Shown: positions 53,997-63,573, counted from the stretch's first letter. The stretch: DNA of 64,000 bases from Flavihumibacter petaseus NBRC 106054 (GCF_000974785.1 NZ_BBWV01000004.1:558001-622000), one strand, 5' to 3'. Notes: generated by a model from the sequence alone, not told the origin. Translations and numbers: made by a program.

Positions 53997-56027
53997 CTAT
54001 ACTGCGTCAATCCAGGCATCGTTTTCCTTCAGCAGGCTGATGAGTTCTTCCACTGCCACCGCACTGTTCACATTCCGCTTCACCACTTCCTTTCCCTTGT
54101 AAAGGGTAATCTTGCCCGGCCCTGAGCCGACATAACCAAAGTCAGCATCAGCCATCTCTCCCGGTCCATTGACGATACACCCCATGATGGCAATCTTGAC
54201 ACCTTTCAGATGATGGGTAACAGATCGGATCCTGGCGGTCGTTTCCTGAAGGTCAAATAATGTTCTTCCGCAACTCGGGCAGGAAATGTATTCAGTTTTC
54301 GAGATCCGCGTACGCGTTGCCTGGAGAATGGAAAAAGCGGTATTGTTCGTGAAAGCAGCAAGGCTGGTAACGGGCAGATAGGTGCGTCCGGTTACCTGAA
54401 CATTATCGAGGGGCTGGCTTGCCGTGTAACCGAGGCAGATGCCATCACCCATTCCGTCGAGGAAAAGTCCCCCGGTTTCTGTAGCAAAATGAATCAGGTG
54501 CTCGTCCGGTGTTTGCCAGTAGCTGTCTGTGATCAGTACCACAGGATTGCGGATTCCCCTTTCTGCGAGGCTGATGAACAGGCGGCGCACAGATTGAAGC
54601 GCGTTCTTATTGGTACTGCTCAGGCAGATCACTACTGAAGGATCACTGGCCACCTGGCCGAGCCATGTTTCCGGAAGCGTAGCGCCATCGGAATAAGCAT
54701 CTATCATTACAAAGTTCATGACGGCGCTTTTCTTTTCTGCTGTAGCAAACCCGCTATCCTGGTAAATGGGAAAATGAGTTTGCTGTCCGCTTTCCGGCAG
54801 CAGTTGCCAGGAACCGGGATAACAGATCACGCGCAATGTTCCCGGTAAGGGAAATGAAATCGTCTGGTGGCCGGTAAAAATATAGTCCGCAGCTGCATCA
54901 GCAATATGCCACTTGTCGTTCGCTTCATCATACCGGTAACCCACAGCCGAAAGATCGGCTGGCGTTATCTGCTCAACCCTGCTCAGGTCAGCGATCACCA
55001 CCGGAACGTGGCCGGCACCGATATTCTGCACAGCAAATGATTCCCTGCGCTGGTAAGACATTGGCGAATACGGAAGTCCGTTTTCGGGAAGGGCGGGCAA
55101 CACCGCATCAACGACGGGCCTGTTTGAGTCAGGTAAGACAATCTGGCTGCCATAACGCTTCACCAGGTCACGGCAAACCGGAAGTTCGAATTCAGGATCT
55201 TCCGTCAGGGAAACCCTGATAGTATCACCGATGCCATCTTCCAGCAGGCTGCCGATTCCTACAGCAGATTTGATCCTTCCGTCTTCCGCATCACCTGCTT
55301 CCGTTACGCCCAGGTGCAATGGATAACATTCGCCGAATTCCTCCTGCATGGTCGCTACCAGCATCCGGTAAGCCTGAACCATCACCTGGGGATTGGAAGA
55401 TTTCATGCTCAGCACGATCTGGTGGTACCGTTCATCGCGGCATATGCGCAAAAATTCCATCGCGCTTTCCACCATTCCTATTGGCGTATCGCCATAACGG
55501 CTCATGATGCGGTCACTCAGTGAGCCATGATTGGTGCCGATGCGCATGGCCGTTCCATATTCTTTGCAGATCCTGACAAGCGGCGTAAAGCGGTCACGTA
55601 TGCGTTCAATTTCTTCTGCATACTCCGCATCCGTATAATCGATCTGTTCAAACTTTTTCTTGTCGACATAGTTGCCCGGATTGACCCTGACCTTCTCTAC
55701 AATGCGGGCTGCAATCTCGGCAGCATTGGGGGTAAAATGAATATCGGCAACCAGTGGTGTTTTGTAACCACGGGCATGAAGCGCATTGCGGATCTGCAGG
55801 AGGTTTTCCGCCTCCAGTTTACTGGGAGCAGTGATCCTGACCAGCTCCGCTCCTGCTTCAATACAACGGATCGACTGCAGCACGGTGGCTTCCGTATCCA
55901 TCGTATCAGTGGTGGTCATGGTTTGAATACGGATTGGCAGGCCATTTCCAAGACTTAAATCACCTATACGTACTTCCCGTGTGATCAATCTTTTATATTG
56001 TGTCAGCGATGCGCTGTACAATTCCAT
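53997..56027 (-). CDS. ispG: 4-hydroxy-3-methylbut-2-enyl diphosphate synthase
   Basis: 676 residues. N-terminal TIM barrel (PIRIQTMTTTDTMDTEATV; VADIHFTP) and a C-terminal iron-sulfur domain with YISCPSCGRTLFDLQ and GCIVNGPGEMADADFGYVG; the Cys residues hold a [4Fe-4S] cluster. The long insert in the middle is that of the plant/chlamydial and Bacteroidota form. It makes HMBPP in the MEP pathway. 29 nt before the convergent reading of the TPR gene cluster on the same strand. Confidence 0.97.
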   Translation of the reverse strand: MELYSASLTQYKRLITREVRIGDLSLGNGLPIRIQTMTTTDTMDTEATVLQSIRCIEAGAELVRITAPSKLEAENLLQIRNALHARGYKTPLVADIHFTPNAAEIAARIVEKVRVNPGNYVDKKKFEQIDYTDAEYAEEIERIRDRFTPLVRICKEYGTAMRIGTNHGSLSDRIMSRYGDTPIGMVESAMEFLRICRDERYHQIVLSMKSSNPQVMVQAYRMLVATMQEEFGECYPLHLGVTEAGDAEDGRIKSAVGIGSLLEDGIGDTIRVSLTEDPEFELPVCRDLVKRYGSQIVLPDSNRPVVDAVLPALPENGLPYSPMSYQRRESFAVQNIGAGHVPVVIADLSRVEQITPADLSAVGYRYDEANDKWHIADAAADYIFTGHQTISFPLPGTLRVICYPGSWQLLPESGQQTHFPIYQDSGFATAEKKSAVMNFVMIDAYSDGATLPETWLGQVASDPSVVICLSSTNKNALQSVRRLFISLAERGIRNPVVLITDSYWQTPDEHLIHFATETGGLFLDGMGDGICLGYTASQPLDNVQVTGRTYLPVTSLAAFTNNTAFSILQATRTRISKTEYISCPSCGRTLFDLQETTARIRSVTHHLKGVKIAIMGCIVNGPGEMADADFGYVGSGPGKITLYKGKEVVKRNVNSAVAVEELISLLKENDAWIDAV

Positions 56028-56056
56028 AAAGCAAAATTGAGAGGCAAAAATAGGAT

Positions 56057-56698
56057 TTACCAGTCTTTCTCCGGTTTATTGGGGCTGCCGCCCTTTTGCT
56101 GCATTTTCTTTTGAACTTCCTTTTCTTTCTGTTCGAGTGCTTTCAGCAATTGCTCTACCTGCTTCTGGTTCAACCGGCTTTGCGGTGGAGGTGTCTGATT
56201 TTTCTTATCCTGTTGCTGATCTTTTTTCTGCTGTTGCTGCTGTTGTTGTTGCTGCTTCTGCTGCTGTTGCTGTTTTTCCCGGAGCGCTTTCTGCAGGTTC
56301 TCTCTTGCCTGCTTGTCATCCGGATCAAGTTTCAAGGCAGCTTTCCAGGCTTCAATGCTTTCGTCCAGCTGCTGTTGTTGCTGGTGCAGCACGCCTTTAT
56401 CGTAATACGCACGTTCCTGGATGTCTTTGGCGGTGCTATTGGTGGTGGTAGCGGCGATCAGTTTATCGTAGCTCTCCAGGGCAGCAGGTTTATCGCCTTT
56501 CCTGGCCAGGGTATTGGCCCGGTTGTAGCCAGCTGTACGGTCTGCCGGATTGCGGGCAATAGCCTTATCGTATTCGGCGACCGCTTCATCAAATTTGCCT
56601 TCCTTATTCAGTTTGTTGCCTTCCCGAACGGCTCCGTCCTGCCCCATCACCCCGGTTGCGGTAAAACTGAACAGCATTATAGCTATAATGGATCTCAT
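56057..56698 (-). CDS. TPR protein with poly-glutamine stretch (BatC-like)
   Basis: 213 residues. Signal-like N-terminus (RSIIAIMLFSFTATGVMG), then about three TPR units (KFDEAVAEYDKAIARNPADRTAGYNRANTLAR; LDESIEAWKAALKLDPDD) and a long Gln/Lys-rich tract (about 148-178). It overlaps the VWA gene stop by 4 nt (ATGA). TPR proteins in this position are called BatC in the Bacteroidota aerotolerance (bat) operon. Confidence 0.88.
   Translation of the reverse strand: MRSIIAIMLFSFTATGVMGQDGAVREGNKLNKEGKFDEAVAEYDKAIARNPADRTAGYNRANTLARKGDKPAALESYDKLIAATTTNSTAKDIQERAYYDKGVLHQQQQQLDESIEAWKAALKLDPDDKQARENLQKALREKQQQQQKQQQQQQQQQKKDQQQDKKNQTPPPQSRLNQKQVEQLLKALEQKEKEVQKKMQQKGGSPNKPEKDW
56228..56272. repeat. 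CAG/CAA-type triplet tract inside the TPR gene
   Basis: Low-complexity CTG/TTG triplets (Gln codons on the minus strand) encoding the poly-Gln segment. Such tracts are prone to length change. Confidence 0.75.
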
Positions 56699-57732
56699 TT
56701 GTTTGAATTGGAAGGGGAAACAAAAATGGCATCCGCTTTCTTTTGCCGGATGCGTTCCGGCAACAGCAGTTCAGCCAGTAACAGCAACAATGCCAGCCCG
56801 ACGAGGTAATAATAGTACGTGTTAAAATGTGCAAAGGACTCATCTTCCAGGTCCTTTTTTTCAATCCCTGCAAGCTGGCTGCGCAGCGATGCTGCCGCTG
56901 CAGTGGCATCCTGGAGATAAACATAGATCCCGTTTCCGGTTTGCGCCAGTTCCCGCAATTGCGCTTCATTAAGTTTCGTGATCACCGTATTGCCTTCAGC
57001 ATCTTTTTTAGTGTCATTGGTAGCAGGATCGAAAATGGTGGCACCTTCTGGTGAACCAATGCCGACAGTATTGATCATCACACCGCTGCCGGCCAGATCT
57101 TTGACAATCCTGAGTGCTTCGGGGTCATGGTCCTCCCCATCAGAAATCAGGATGACTGCCTTGTATTTTTTGTCTTTATTGTTGAAAGCGGAACCGGCCA
57201 TCCGCAGCGCTTCGCCGATCACCGTTCCCTGGGTAGGAACCGCATCGGGACCAGCATTCTGCAGGTACAGTTTTGCTGCGGCAAGATCAGTGGTCAGCGG
57301 CATCTGGAGATAGGCTCTTCCTGCGAACCAGATCAGGCCGAGGCGGTTATCACCGAGATTATCAATCAACTGGCTGACCAGCAGCTTTGCGCGATCCAGC
57401 CGGGTCGGCTTGATGTCCTGGGCCAGCATGCTCTTACTGACGTCCAGCAGGATCATGACATCAAGGCCCTTTTTATGCTGAGGACCACTTTCGCTTCTTG
57501 TTTGGGGATTGGCAGCAGCGAGTATCAGCAACACGAGTGCGAAACCCGCCAATAGCGATTTTAACAGGAATTTGCGGGAGGAAAACTCCGCCGTCAGGCG
57601 GTCGATCAGCCATTTATCTCCAAGCCTGGCCCTGGTCTTCTGCTTCCATCGCTGCAACAGCATATAAAACAATATGCCGATGGGAACCAGTCCCAACAGG
57701 GTTAATAGCCAGATATTTTCAAACTTGAACAA
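56695..57732 (-). CDS. VWA-domain membrane protein (BatB-like)
   Basis: 345 residues. Two N-terminal helices (about 6-26, 57-75), von Willebrand factor A domain with a MIDAS motif D-x-S-x-S (ILLDVSKSML) plus SDGEDHD, and a C-terminal anchor helix. This is the BatA/BatB layout; the GLDVMILLDVSKSM and TRLDRAKLL segments resemble BatB. No BatA or BatD gene is beside it. Function in the family is linked to envelope stability and oxidative stress. Confidence 0.92.
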   Translation of the reverse strand: MFKFENIWLLTLLGLVPIGILFYMLLQRWKQKTRARLGDKWLIDRLTAEFSSRKFLLKSLLAGFALVLLILAAANPQTRSESGPQHKKGLDVMILLDVSKSMLAQDIKPTRLDRAKLLVSQLIDNLGDNRLGLIWFAGRAYLQMPLTTDLAAAKLYLQNAGPDAVPTQGTVIGEALRMAGSAFNNKDKKYKAVILISDGEDHDPEALRIVKDLAGSGVMINTVGIGSPEGATIFDPATNDTKKDAEGNTVITKLNEAQLRELAQTGNGIYVYLQDATAAAASLRSQLAGIEKKDLEDESFAHFNTYYYYLVGLALLLLLAELLLPERIRQKKADAIFVSPSNSNK

Positions 57733-57769
57733 ATTGCAGTTTTCGGTGACACATCAAAAAAGAAGCCAG

Positions 57770-58588
57770 CTATCTTTTTCCTTCCATAAATCCCAGTTGC
57801 TTCAGGCACTTTTTGAGGATTTCCATGCGAACTTGCGGAATGTCCGTTCGCCCGGCAGCCAACCTGATCTGTAGAACGAAAAAGTAGGGGTGTTTATTCT
57901 CCTCAATCCAACCGATGACCCAGGCGATATTGTCACCGTTTTCCGCATGCTCCCAACCGGTCTTGTAGCTCAGTTGGTAGTTGGCATTATCTTCCATCAG
58001 CATCATCCTTCTCACGATTTCCATCGTTCTGTGCTGGAAGGGCAGCTGATCAAAATATAATTTTTTAACCAATCCCAGCTGTTCATCGGGCGTTACCTTG
58101 ATCGTATTGTCGAGCCAGAAAGTATCGATTGTTCCGATGGGCGTCCGGGTATAACGACGGGCATAGCCGAGCGTATCCAGCCAGCGTTGCATATTTTCCT
58201 TTCCGATCCTGCGGGCCAGTTCCTGGAACCAGGGAACTGCTGAATACCGGAAAGCACGGTACATGCTCAGGTCCTGGTTCCATTCCGGTACCCTGCGCAC
58301 CACCCCATCCCACGGGATTACCGTACTGTCGTCTTTCACTATACCCGATTCCAGTCCGATCAGGGAATTGACAACCTTGAAAGTGGAAGCAGGCAGAAAG
58401 GTACTGTCCCGGAACTGTTTGGTATTGCTGACAATAAAATCTCCCTGGCCATTATCGAAAAGCCCGAAACAACCGGTTACTTTATTGTCCTGGAAATATT
58501 TATCCAGCGAAACATCTTCCCTGACATTATTGGGCGAGCATGCCACTACCGATACCGCCAGACCGAAGAAAATTAACCACAGACGCAT
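57770..58588 (-). CDS. Class D beta-lactamase-like (OXA family) lipoprotein
   Basis: 272 residues from ATG 58588. Lipobox VVAC (Cys17). Serine site S68-T-F-K71 (the Lys is usually carbamylated), S116-A-V118, W158 and K209-T-G211 are all in place, and FWLDNTIKVTPDEQ fits the OXA pattern. The usual Y-G-N is replaced by Y142-A-R144. It would hydrolyse penicillins if active, but a change here is unusual, so a sensor or altered role is possible. 37 nt before the BatB-like gene. Confidence 0.85.
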   Translation of the reverse strand: MRLWLIFFGLAVSVVACSPNNVREDVSLDKYFQDNKVTGCFGLFDNGQGDFIVSNTKQFRDSTFLPASTFKVVNSLIGLESGIVKDDSTVIPWDGVVRRVPEWNQDLSMYRAFRYSAVPWFQELARRIGKENMQRWLDTLGYARRYTRTPIGTIDTFWLDNTIKVTPDEQLGLVKKLYFDQLPFQHRTMEIVRRMMLMEDNANYQLSYKTGWEHAENGDNIAWVIGWIEENKHPYFFVLQIRLAAGRTDIPQVRMEILKKCLKQLGFMEGKR

Positions 58589-58597
58589 GAAATCAAA

Positions 58598-58623
58598 TTG
58601 TGGCGCAAAGTTAGGTAGTTTTG
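58598..58623. promoter_or_regulatory. Divergent -7 boxes between the OXA-like and epimerase genes
   Basis: Plus strand: TAGTTTTG at 58616-58623 with TTG at 58598 (15-nt spacer). Minus strand: TAACTTTG at 58613-58606. Both fit TAnnTTTG. The plus box ends only 4 nt before ATG 58628, so the epimerase mRNA may be leaderless. Confidence 0.5.
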
Positions 58624-58627
58624 CCCC

Positions 58628-59590
58628 ATGAGTTTCCGTATTTCCCATTCCACAGCCGCAGGCATTCCGCTGGTACAGCTGCACGATGATTCATTATCCA
58701 CCACTGTTTCCATCATACCGCATGCAGGCGCCATGTTGCACGGTTTTAGTACAGTAATGGACGGGCAGGTTGTTAACGTGATTGATCATTATCCGGATGC
58801 AACAAACCTTGATCGTGAACTTTCGCTCAGTTACAAGAGCAGCAAGCTGTCGCCATTTCCCTGCAGGATCGAAAAGGGAAGATATTCCTTTGAGGGGAAA
58901 GCCTATCAGTTTGACCGGCTTTTCCCTGATGGATCTGCCATTCACGGGCTGTTGTTCGATCGTCCCTTTGAAGTTACCAGGCAGGACGTCACCAGCTTTA
59001 TGGCCACCGCGGTATTTCAATATGATTACCCGGCCGATGACGCCGGATATCCTTTTCCTTACCGCTGTGTGATCAGCTATGCCCTTTTCCCCGGAAACAA
59101 ACTGCAGCTGCAGACGACAATCTCCAATACCGGTAGTCAGAAAATTCCCATTGGCGATGGCTGGCACCCCTATTTTCAGCTGGGAGGCCAGGTGGATCAA
59201 TGGACCCTGAAATTCCCCGCAGACGGGATGCTGGAATTCAACGATCAGCTGCTCCCTACGGGCCGGATGCTGGAAGCTGATGACTTCAGAAGCGGCATTG
59301 TCATCGGGGACCGTCAGCTTGACAACTGCTTTTTGCTGGATGCCAATTCACCGGGTCCGGTTTGCACTCTCGGTCGCCCCGAAACAGGTTGGTCGATCGA
59401 TTTCTTTACCGATGGCCAGTATCCGTTTTTACAGTTGTATATCCCGCCGCACCGGCAAAGCATTGCGATAGAAAACCTGAGTATGGCGCCCAACGGATTT
59501 CATAACCAGATGGGGGTGACAATACTGGATCCCGGCGAATCGAAAACGCTCACAGTATTCTACCAGTTAAATACCGGGGAAACCGCGTAA
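58628..59590 (+). CDS. Aldose 1-epimerase
   Basis: 320 residues. Conserved region GDGWHPYFQLGG with the catalytic His and SIAIENLSMAPNGFHN near the end with the catalytic Glu-type region, as in galactose mutarotase-like proteins. No signal peptide, hence cytoplasmic. It interconverts alpha and beta sugar anomers. First gene of a plus-strand run that continues into nadB. Confidence 0.9.
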   Translation: MSFRISHSTAAGIPLVQLHDDSLSTTVSIIPHAGAMLHGFSTVMDGQVVNVIDHYPDATNLDRELSLSYKSSKLSPFPCRIEKGRYSFEGKAYQFDRLFPDGSAIHGLLFDRPFEVTRQDVTSFMATAVFQYDYPADDAGYPFPYRCVISYALFPGNKLQLQTTISNTGSQKIPIGDGWHPYFQLGGQVDQWTLKFPADGMLEFNDQLLPTGRMLEADDFRSGIVIGDRQLDNCFLLDANSPGPVCTLGRPETGWSIDFFTDGQYPFLQLYIPPHRQSIAIENLSMAPNGFHNQMGVTILDPGESKTLTVFYQLNTGETA

Positions 59591-59613
59591 TTTGTAGCAT
59601 TATTCTAAATATT

Positions 59614-60375
59614 ATGAAGAAGATAAAAATTTTACTTGCCCTCGGTATTGCTGTTTGTTTTACAGCCTGTATTCAGATAGACGAGGAGGTAGAATTGAAA
59701 AGTGACGGCTCCGGAAAGATGAAAGTTCATTCCGACATGGGCAAGATGTTTGAGATGCTGAAAGGATTTGCATCTGAGGAAGAAATGGCGAAGGAGGGGA
59801 TGGGACGTGAAATGGATACCACGATCCTGATGAAAGACCTGGTTGACACCGCCACGAATATGACTGCCGAGAACAAGGCTTTACTCCGGAACGGCGTGCT
59901 GAACCTGAAGATGAACATGAAGAACAATGTGTTCCTGCTTGACATGGCTTATCCTTTCAGCAACCTGGCAGATGCCAACAAGCTTTATACTGCAATGAAC
60001 CAGGGCGGCATGATGGGCAATGTATTTAAAGGGCTGAACCCAGCCGCAGGTGGTGGCGAAGGCGAAAGTGACGGGCTCGGCAAGATCGGCAACATGTACG
60101 ACGTAAAGCTGAGCAATGGTGAGTACAGCCGTACGCTCAATAAAACCCGTTACGACAGCGTGATGAACGATCCGAAAGTGCAGGAATCCAAAGGAATGAT
60201 GGCGATGATGGGTGACATGTCTATGAACCTGACCGTAAAACTTCCGAGACCAGCGAAGACAGTCAGCAATCCCAAAGCAACCTTGTCAGGCGATAAAAAA
60301 ACAGTATACCTTAAAAATGACCTGCTGATCGCACTCGATTCACCGAAAAATATGGAAATCGTAATCCGGTATTGA
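59614..60375 (+). CDS. Lipoprotein of unknown function
   Basis: 253 residues. Lipobox FTACIQ (Cys about 19), followed by EEVELKSDGSGKMKVHSDMG, a beta-hairpin motif common to LppM-like/DUF-type lipoproteins, then Met- and Lys-rich sequence. Not recognised more precisely. Its stop overlaps the next start (TGATG). The preceding TAATTTG sequence resembles a weak -7 box. Confidence 0.82.
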   Translation: MKKIKILLALGIAVCFTACIQIDEEVELKSDGSGKMKVHSDMGKMFEMLKGFASEEEMAKEGMGREMDTTILMKDLVDTATNMTAENKALLRNGVLNLKMNMKNNVFLLDMAYPFSNLADANKLYTAMNQGGMMGNVFKGLNPAAGGGEGESDGLGKIGNMYDVKLSNGEYSRTLNKTRYDSVMNDPKVQESKGMMAMMGDMSMNLTVKLPRPAKTVSNPKATLSGDKKTVYLKNDLLIALDSPKNMEIVIRY

Positions 60376-61004
60376 TGCGGTTTAAAGGATGGCTCCCGGG
60401 TTATCTGACCGTCGCGCTGTTACAACTAATCGCATTGGCAGCCGGATGGGAATGGTTACGCTTTGTTTCCAAACCATTGCTGATGCTGATTCTCCTGTTT
60501 GCTCCGACTAACGGATGGATCAGAACAGCACTTGTCTTTTCCTGGCTCGGTGATATTTTCCTGTTGAATGAAGGAGAACATTATTTTATGGCCGGACTGG
60601 CTTCCTTTCTGGCAGCGCACGTTTTTTACATCATAGCATTCTGGCGGAAACGGCGCGACAGCCAGCCCCGCAAGCCATGGAATCTCTATGTTGTGGCCGG
60701 CACAGGTGTTTATGCTGCAGTCTTTTTTCTCTGGTTGCAGCCCCATCTTCCGGGTGGCCTCAGGCTTCCGGTATTGTTGTACACCCTCGTCATAGCAGCG
60801 ATGTTTATTTTCTCTTTTTTCACCAACTATTTTTGCATAGCCGGCGCTGCCCTTTTCCTGGTTTCTGACAGCCTGCTGGCGACGAACAGCTTTTACCAGC
60901 AATTTACCGGCGGATCGTTTCTGGTGATGCTGACTTATATTTCGGCGCAATTACTAATCGTTTTGGGAAGCCCGGAACAAACTATCAAGGATGAAAAGAA
61001 CTGA
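60375..61004 (+). CDS. Lysoplasmalogenase (YhhN family)
   Basis: 209 residues from ATG 60375. About eight membrane helices, with the family's segments VFSWLGDIFLL, YFMAGLASFLAAHVFYI and LFLVSDSLLATNSF, which carry the conserved acidic residues. YhhN/TMEM86 enzymes hydrolyse the vinyl ether bond of lysoplasmalogens; some bacterial members may have other ether-lipid substrates. It overlaps nadB by 14 nt. Confidence 0.92.
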   Translation: MRFKGWLPGYLTVALLQLIALAAGWEWLRFVSKPLLMLILLFAPTNGWIRTALVFSWLGDIFLLNEGEHYFMAGLASFLAAHVFYIIAFWRKRRDSQPRKPWNLYVVAGTGVYAAVFFLWLQPHLPGGLRLPVLLYTLVIAAMFIFSFFTNYFCIAGAALFLVSDSLLATNSFYQQFTGGSFLVMLTYISAQLLIVLGSPEQTIKDEKN

Positions 61005-62592
61005 CTACCTCGTGATTGGCTCGGGCATTGCAGGCCTCACCTATGCTTTGAAAATGGCAGCGAGGTTTCCTGACCGGACCGTCACTGTCGTTACAAAAGC
61101 TGCTGCCGACGAAACGAATACCAAATATGCACAGGGCGGCGTTGCCGGTGTAACCGATTTTGAGAACGACAGTTTCGATAAACATATCAACGACACCCTT
61201 GTGGCAGGCGATGGCCTCTGCAATCCGCAGATCGTGGAAATTGTGGTGAAAGAAGGCGTGGAGAGGATCCGGGAGATGATCGCCTGGGGCGCACAGTTTG
61301 ACAAAGACGCCGACGGAGATTATTCATTGGGACGGGAAGGCGGTCACAGCGAGTTCAGGATTCTGCATCATAAAGATGTTACAGGAAAAGAAATGGAAAG
61401 GGTATTGCTGGAAAAAATTGGCAGTTACCCCAATATAGAATTTGTAAAACACTGGTTTGTTATCGACCTGATCACCCAGCACCACCTGGGCTACCTGGTA
61501 ACGAAGAGTACACCAGACATTGAATGTTACGGTGTATATGCGTTGAATACCCATACCAACCAGATTGAGACCATTCTTGCCGGATCCACTTTGCTGGCCA
61601 CCGGAGGCAATGGACAGGTGTACCGGTCAACTACCAATCCCGCTATAGCAACGGGTGATGGCGTGGCCATGTTATACAGGGCCAAAGGAAGGATTGAGAA
61701 CATGGAGTTCATCCAGTTTCATCCTACCGCGCTTTATGAACCGGGCGTGGGCGGTCAGGCTTTCCTGATCACGGAAGCGGTGCGGGGAGACGGTGGCATC
61801 CTGCGCAATAAAAAAGGAGAAGCCTTCATGGCTGCTTACGATGAACGCAGGGATCTCGCTCCGCGGGATATCGTTGCACGGGCAATCGACAGCGAAATGA
61901 AGATCGGCGGTACGGAATATGTTTACCTCGACTGCCGCCATATGAACCGCGAAAAGTTTATTCATCACTTTCCGAATATTTTTGAGAAATGCCTTTCCAT
62001 CGGGATCGACGTTTCCCAGCATATGATCCCGGTTGCGCCGGCAGCACATTACAGCTGCGGCGGCATCAAAACCGATGAATGGGGCAGAACTTCCATCCGC
62101 AACCTGTATGCAGCAGGAGAATGTGCTTCCACAGGACTACACGGAGCGAACCGGCTTGCCAGCAACTCCTTGCTGGAAGCGATGGTATTTGGCAACCGTG
62201 CATTCGAAAAAGCGGCAGAAGCAACCGGCACCATCATTGCGGCGGAACGGGTGCCTGACTGGAATACCGCCGGTACTACGGACCCCCATGAGATGATCCT
62301 GATCACACAAAGCCTTAAGGAACTGCAGTTGCTGATGAGTGATTATGTGGGCATCGTGCGGACCAACACGAGGCTGGAGCGTGCGATGAAGCGGCTAGAC
62401 CTTTTGTGGTCGGAAGCCGAACAATTATATGAGGCAAGCACGGTTTCCCCTCAACTGGGTGAATTGCGCAATATGATTACGGTAGCATACCTGATCGTAA
62501 AAGGCGCCCAGTTCCGTAAGGAGAGCAGAGGCCTGCATTTTAACACTGATTACCCGGATAAAAGCCCGCTGCTGCAGAACATTGTATTGTAA
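60991..62592 (+). CDS. nadB: L-aspartate oxidase
   Basis: 533 residues. FAD-binding GSGIAGLTYALKMA near residue 9, TKYAQGGVAGV, the active-site HHKDVTGKEM and FIQFHPTALYE regions, and the C-terminal helical domain (RLERAMKRL). This oxidises aspartate to iminoaspartate, the first step of NAD synthesis. Coupled by overlap with the lysoplasmalogenase gene; no nadA or nadC within the window. Confidence 0.97.
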   Translation: MKRTDYLVIGSGIAGLTYALKMAARFPDRTVTVVTKAAADETNTKYAQGGVAGVTDFENDSFDKHINDTLVAGDGLCNPQIVEIVVKEGVERIREMIAWGAQFDKDADGDYSLGREGGHSEFRILHHKDVTGKEMERVLLEKIGSYPNIEFVKHWFVIDLITQHHLGYLVTKSTPDIECYGVYALNTHTNQIETILAGSTLLATGGNGQVYRSTTNPAIATGDGVAMLYRAKGRIENMEFIQFHPTALYEPGVGGQAFLITEAVRGDGGILRNKKGEAFMAAYDERRDLAPRDIVARAIDSEMKIGGTEYVYLDCRHMNREKFIHHFPNIFEKCLSIGIDVSQHMIPVAPAAHYSCGGIKTDEWGRTSIRNLYAAGECASTGLHGANRLASNSLLEAMVFGNRAFEKAAEATGTIIAAERVPDWNTAGTTDPHEMILITQSLKELQLLMSDYVGIVRTNTRLERAMKRLDLLWSEAEQLYEASTVSPQLGELRNMITVAYLIVKGAQFRKESRGLHFNTDYPDKSPLLQNIVL

Positions 62593-62619
62593 ATACCGTG
62601 TTTTTCTCCCCCTCTCCGG

Positions 62620-62651
62620 TTTGGACAGCCCAAACCCTGCCATTATTTTTG
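62620..62651 (+). promoter_or_regulatory. Promoter of the acyltransferase gene
   Basis: TTTG (62620-62623), 20 nt, TATTTTTG (62644-62651): a full match to the Bacteroidota consensus. ATG 62671 is 19 nt downstream. Confidence 0.7.
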
Positions 62652-62670
62652 ATTTCTGAACAGCTCACAC

Positions 62671-63573
62671 ATGTATTATATCGTTTATGGATTATTGTAT
62701 GCCGTTTCACTGCTGCCACTCTGGCTGCTCTATGGCATTGGCGATCTGATACGGGTACTGCTGTTCCGGGTTTTCGGATACCGGAGAAATGTAGTGCGGG
62801 GAAACCTGGCCATCGCATTTCCTGAAAAAAGTGCCGCGGAGCGGGAAAAGATCCGGAGTGACTTTGAACACCAGTTTGTAGACACGTTTATTGAAACCAT
62901 CAAATTGTTCTCGGCCGGCAAAGGATTCATCATGAACCGCGTCACCGGCAATTTCCATGTGCTCAATGAATTGTATAACGGTGGCCTGGTCAGAGCACAG
63001 GTACATATGGGCCACAATTTCAACTGGGAAATGCTCAATCTGGCCTACCCCTATTATTTCAGGTACACCCTCCTTGCCGTATATATGCCGCTCCAGAACA
63101 AAGTGATGAACCGGGTTTTTCTGAAGTTGCGAAGCAGAACAGGAAACGTTATGTTACCGGCAACCGATATGCGAAAGGCCATGCTGCCCCACCGGTCAAG
63201 TCATTTTCTTGTAGGGCTGGTGGCAGATCAGGTTCCCGGAAACATGGACAAAGCCTGGTGGCTGAATTTCTTTGGCGTGCCCACTCCCTTTGTATCCGGA
63301 CCTGAAAAGGGAGCTGCAGCCGGTAACCTCCCGGTAATATTTGCACACGCCTACAGAGTGCGGCGCGGACACTACTATCTCTATTTGGAAGTGGCTTCTG
63401 AAGCACCTCATGACCTGCCCAAAGGAACACTAACCCGCCAGTACCGCGATTTTCTTGAACGGGTGATGCGCGAAAACCCGGGTGGGTGGCTCTGGAGCCA
63501 CCGCAGGTGGAAAAAGAAATGGGACAGCGCCTATACTGCACAGTGGATCGATAATACCCCGCCTCCGTTATAA
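62671..63573 (+). CDS. LpxL/HtrB-like lysophospholipid acyltransferase
   Basis: 300 residues. N-terminal membrane anchor (about 4-24), then H-x4-E in HMGHNFNWEM, the catalytic motif of LpxL/LpxM-type enzymes, and ATDMRKAMLPH plus GLVADQVPGN further on. It would add secondary acyl chains to lipid A precursors at the inner membrane. Own promoter with a clear consensus. Confidence 0.93.
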   Translation: MYYIVYGLLYAVSLLPLWLLYGIGDLIRVLLFRVFGYRRNVVRGNLAIAFPEKSAAEREKIRSDFEHQFVDTFIETIKLFSAGKGFIMNRVTGNFHVLNELYNGGLVRAQVHMGHNFNWEMLNLAYPYYFRYTLLAVYMPLQNKVMNRVFLKLRSRTGNVMLPATDMRKAMLPHRSSHFLVGLVADQVPGNMDKAWWLNFFGVPTPFVSGPEKGAAAGNLPVIFAHAYRVRRGHYYLYLEVASEAPHDLPKGTLTRQYRDFLERVMRENPGGWLWSHRRWKKKWDSAYTAQWIDNTPPPL

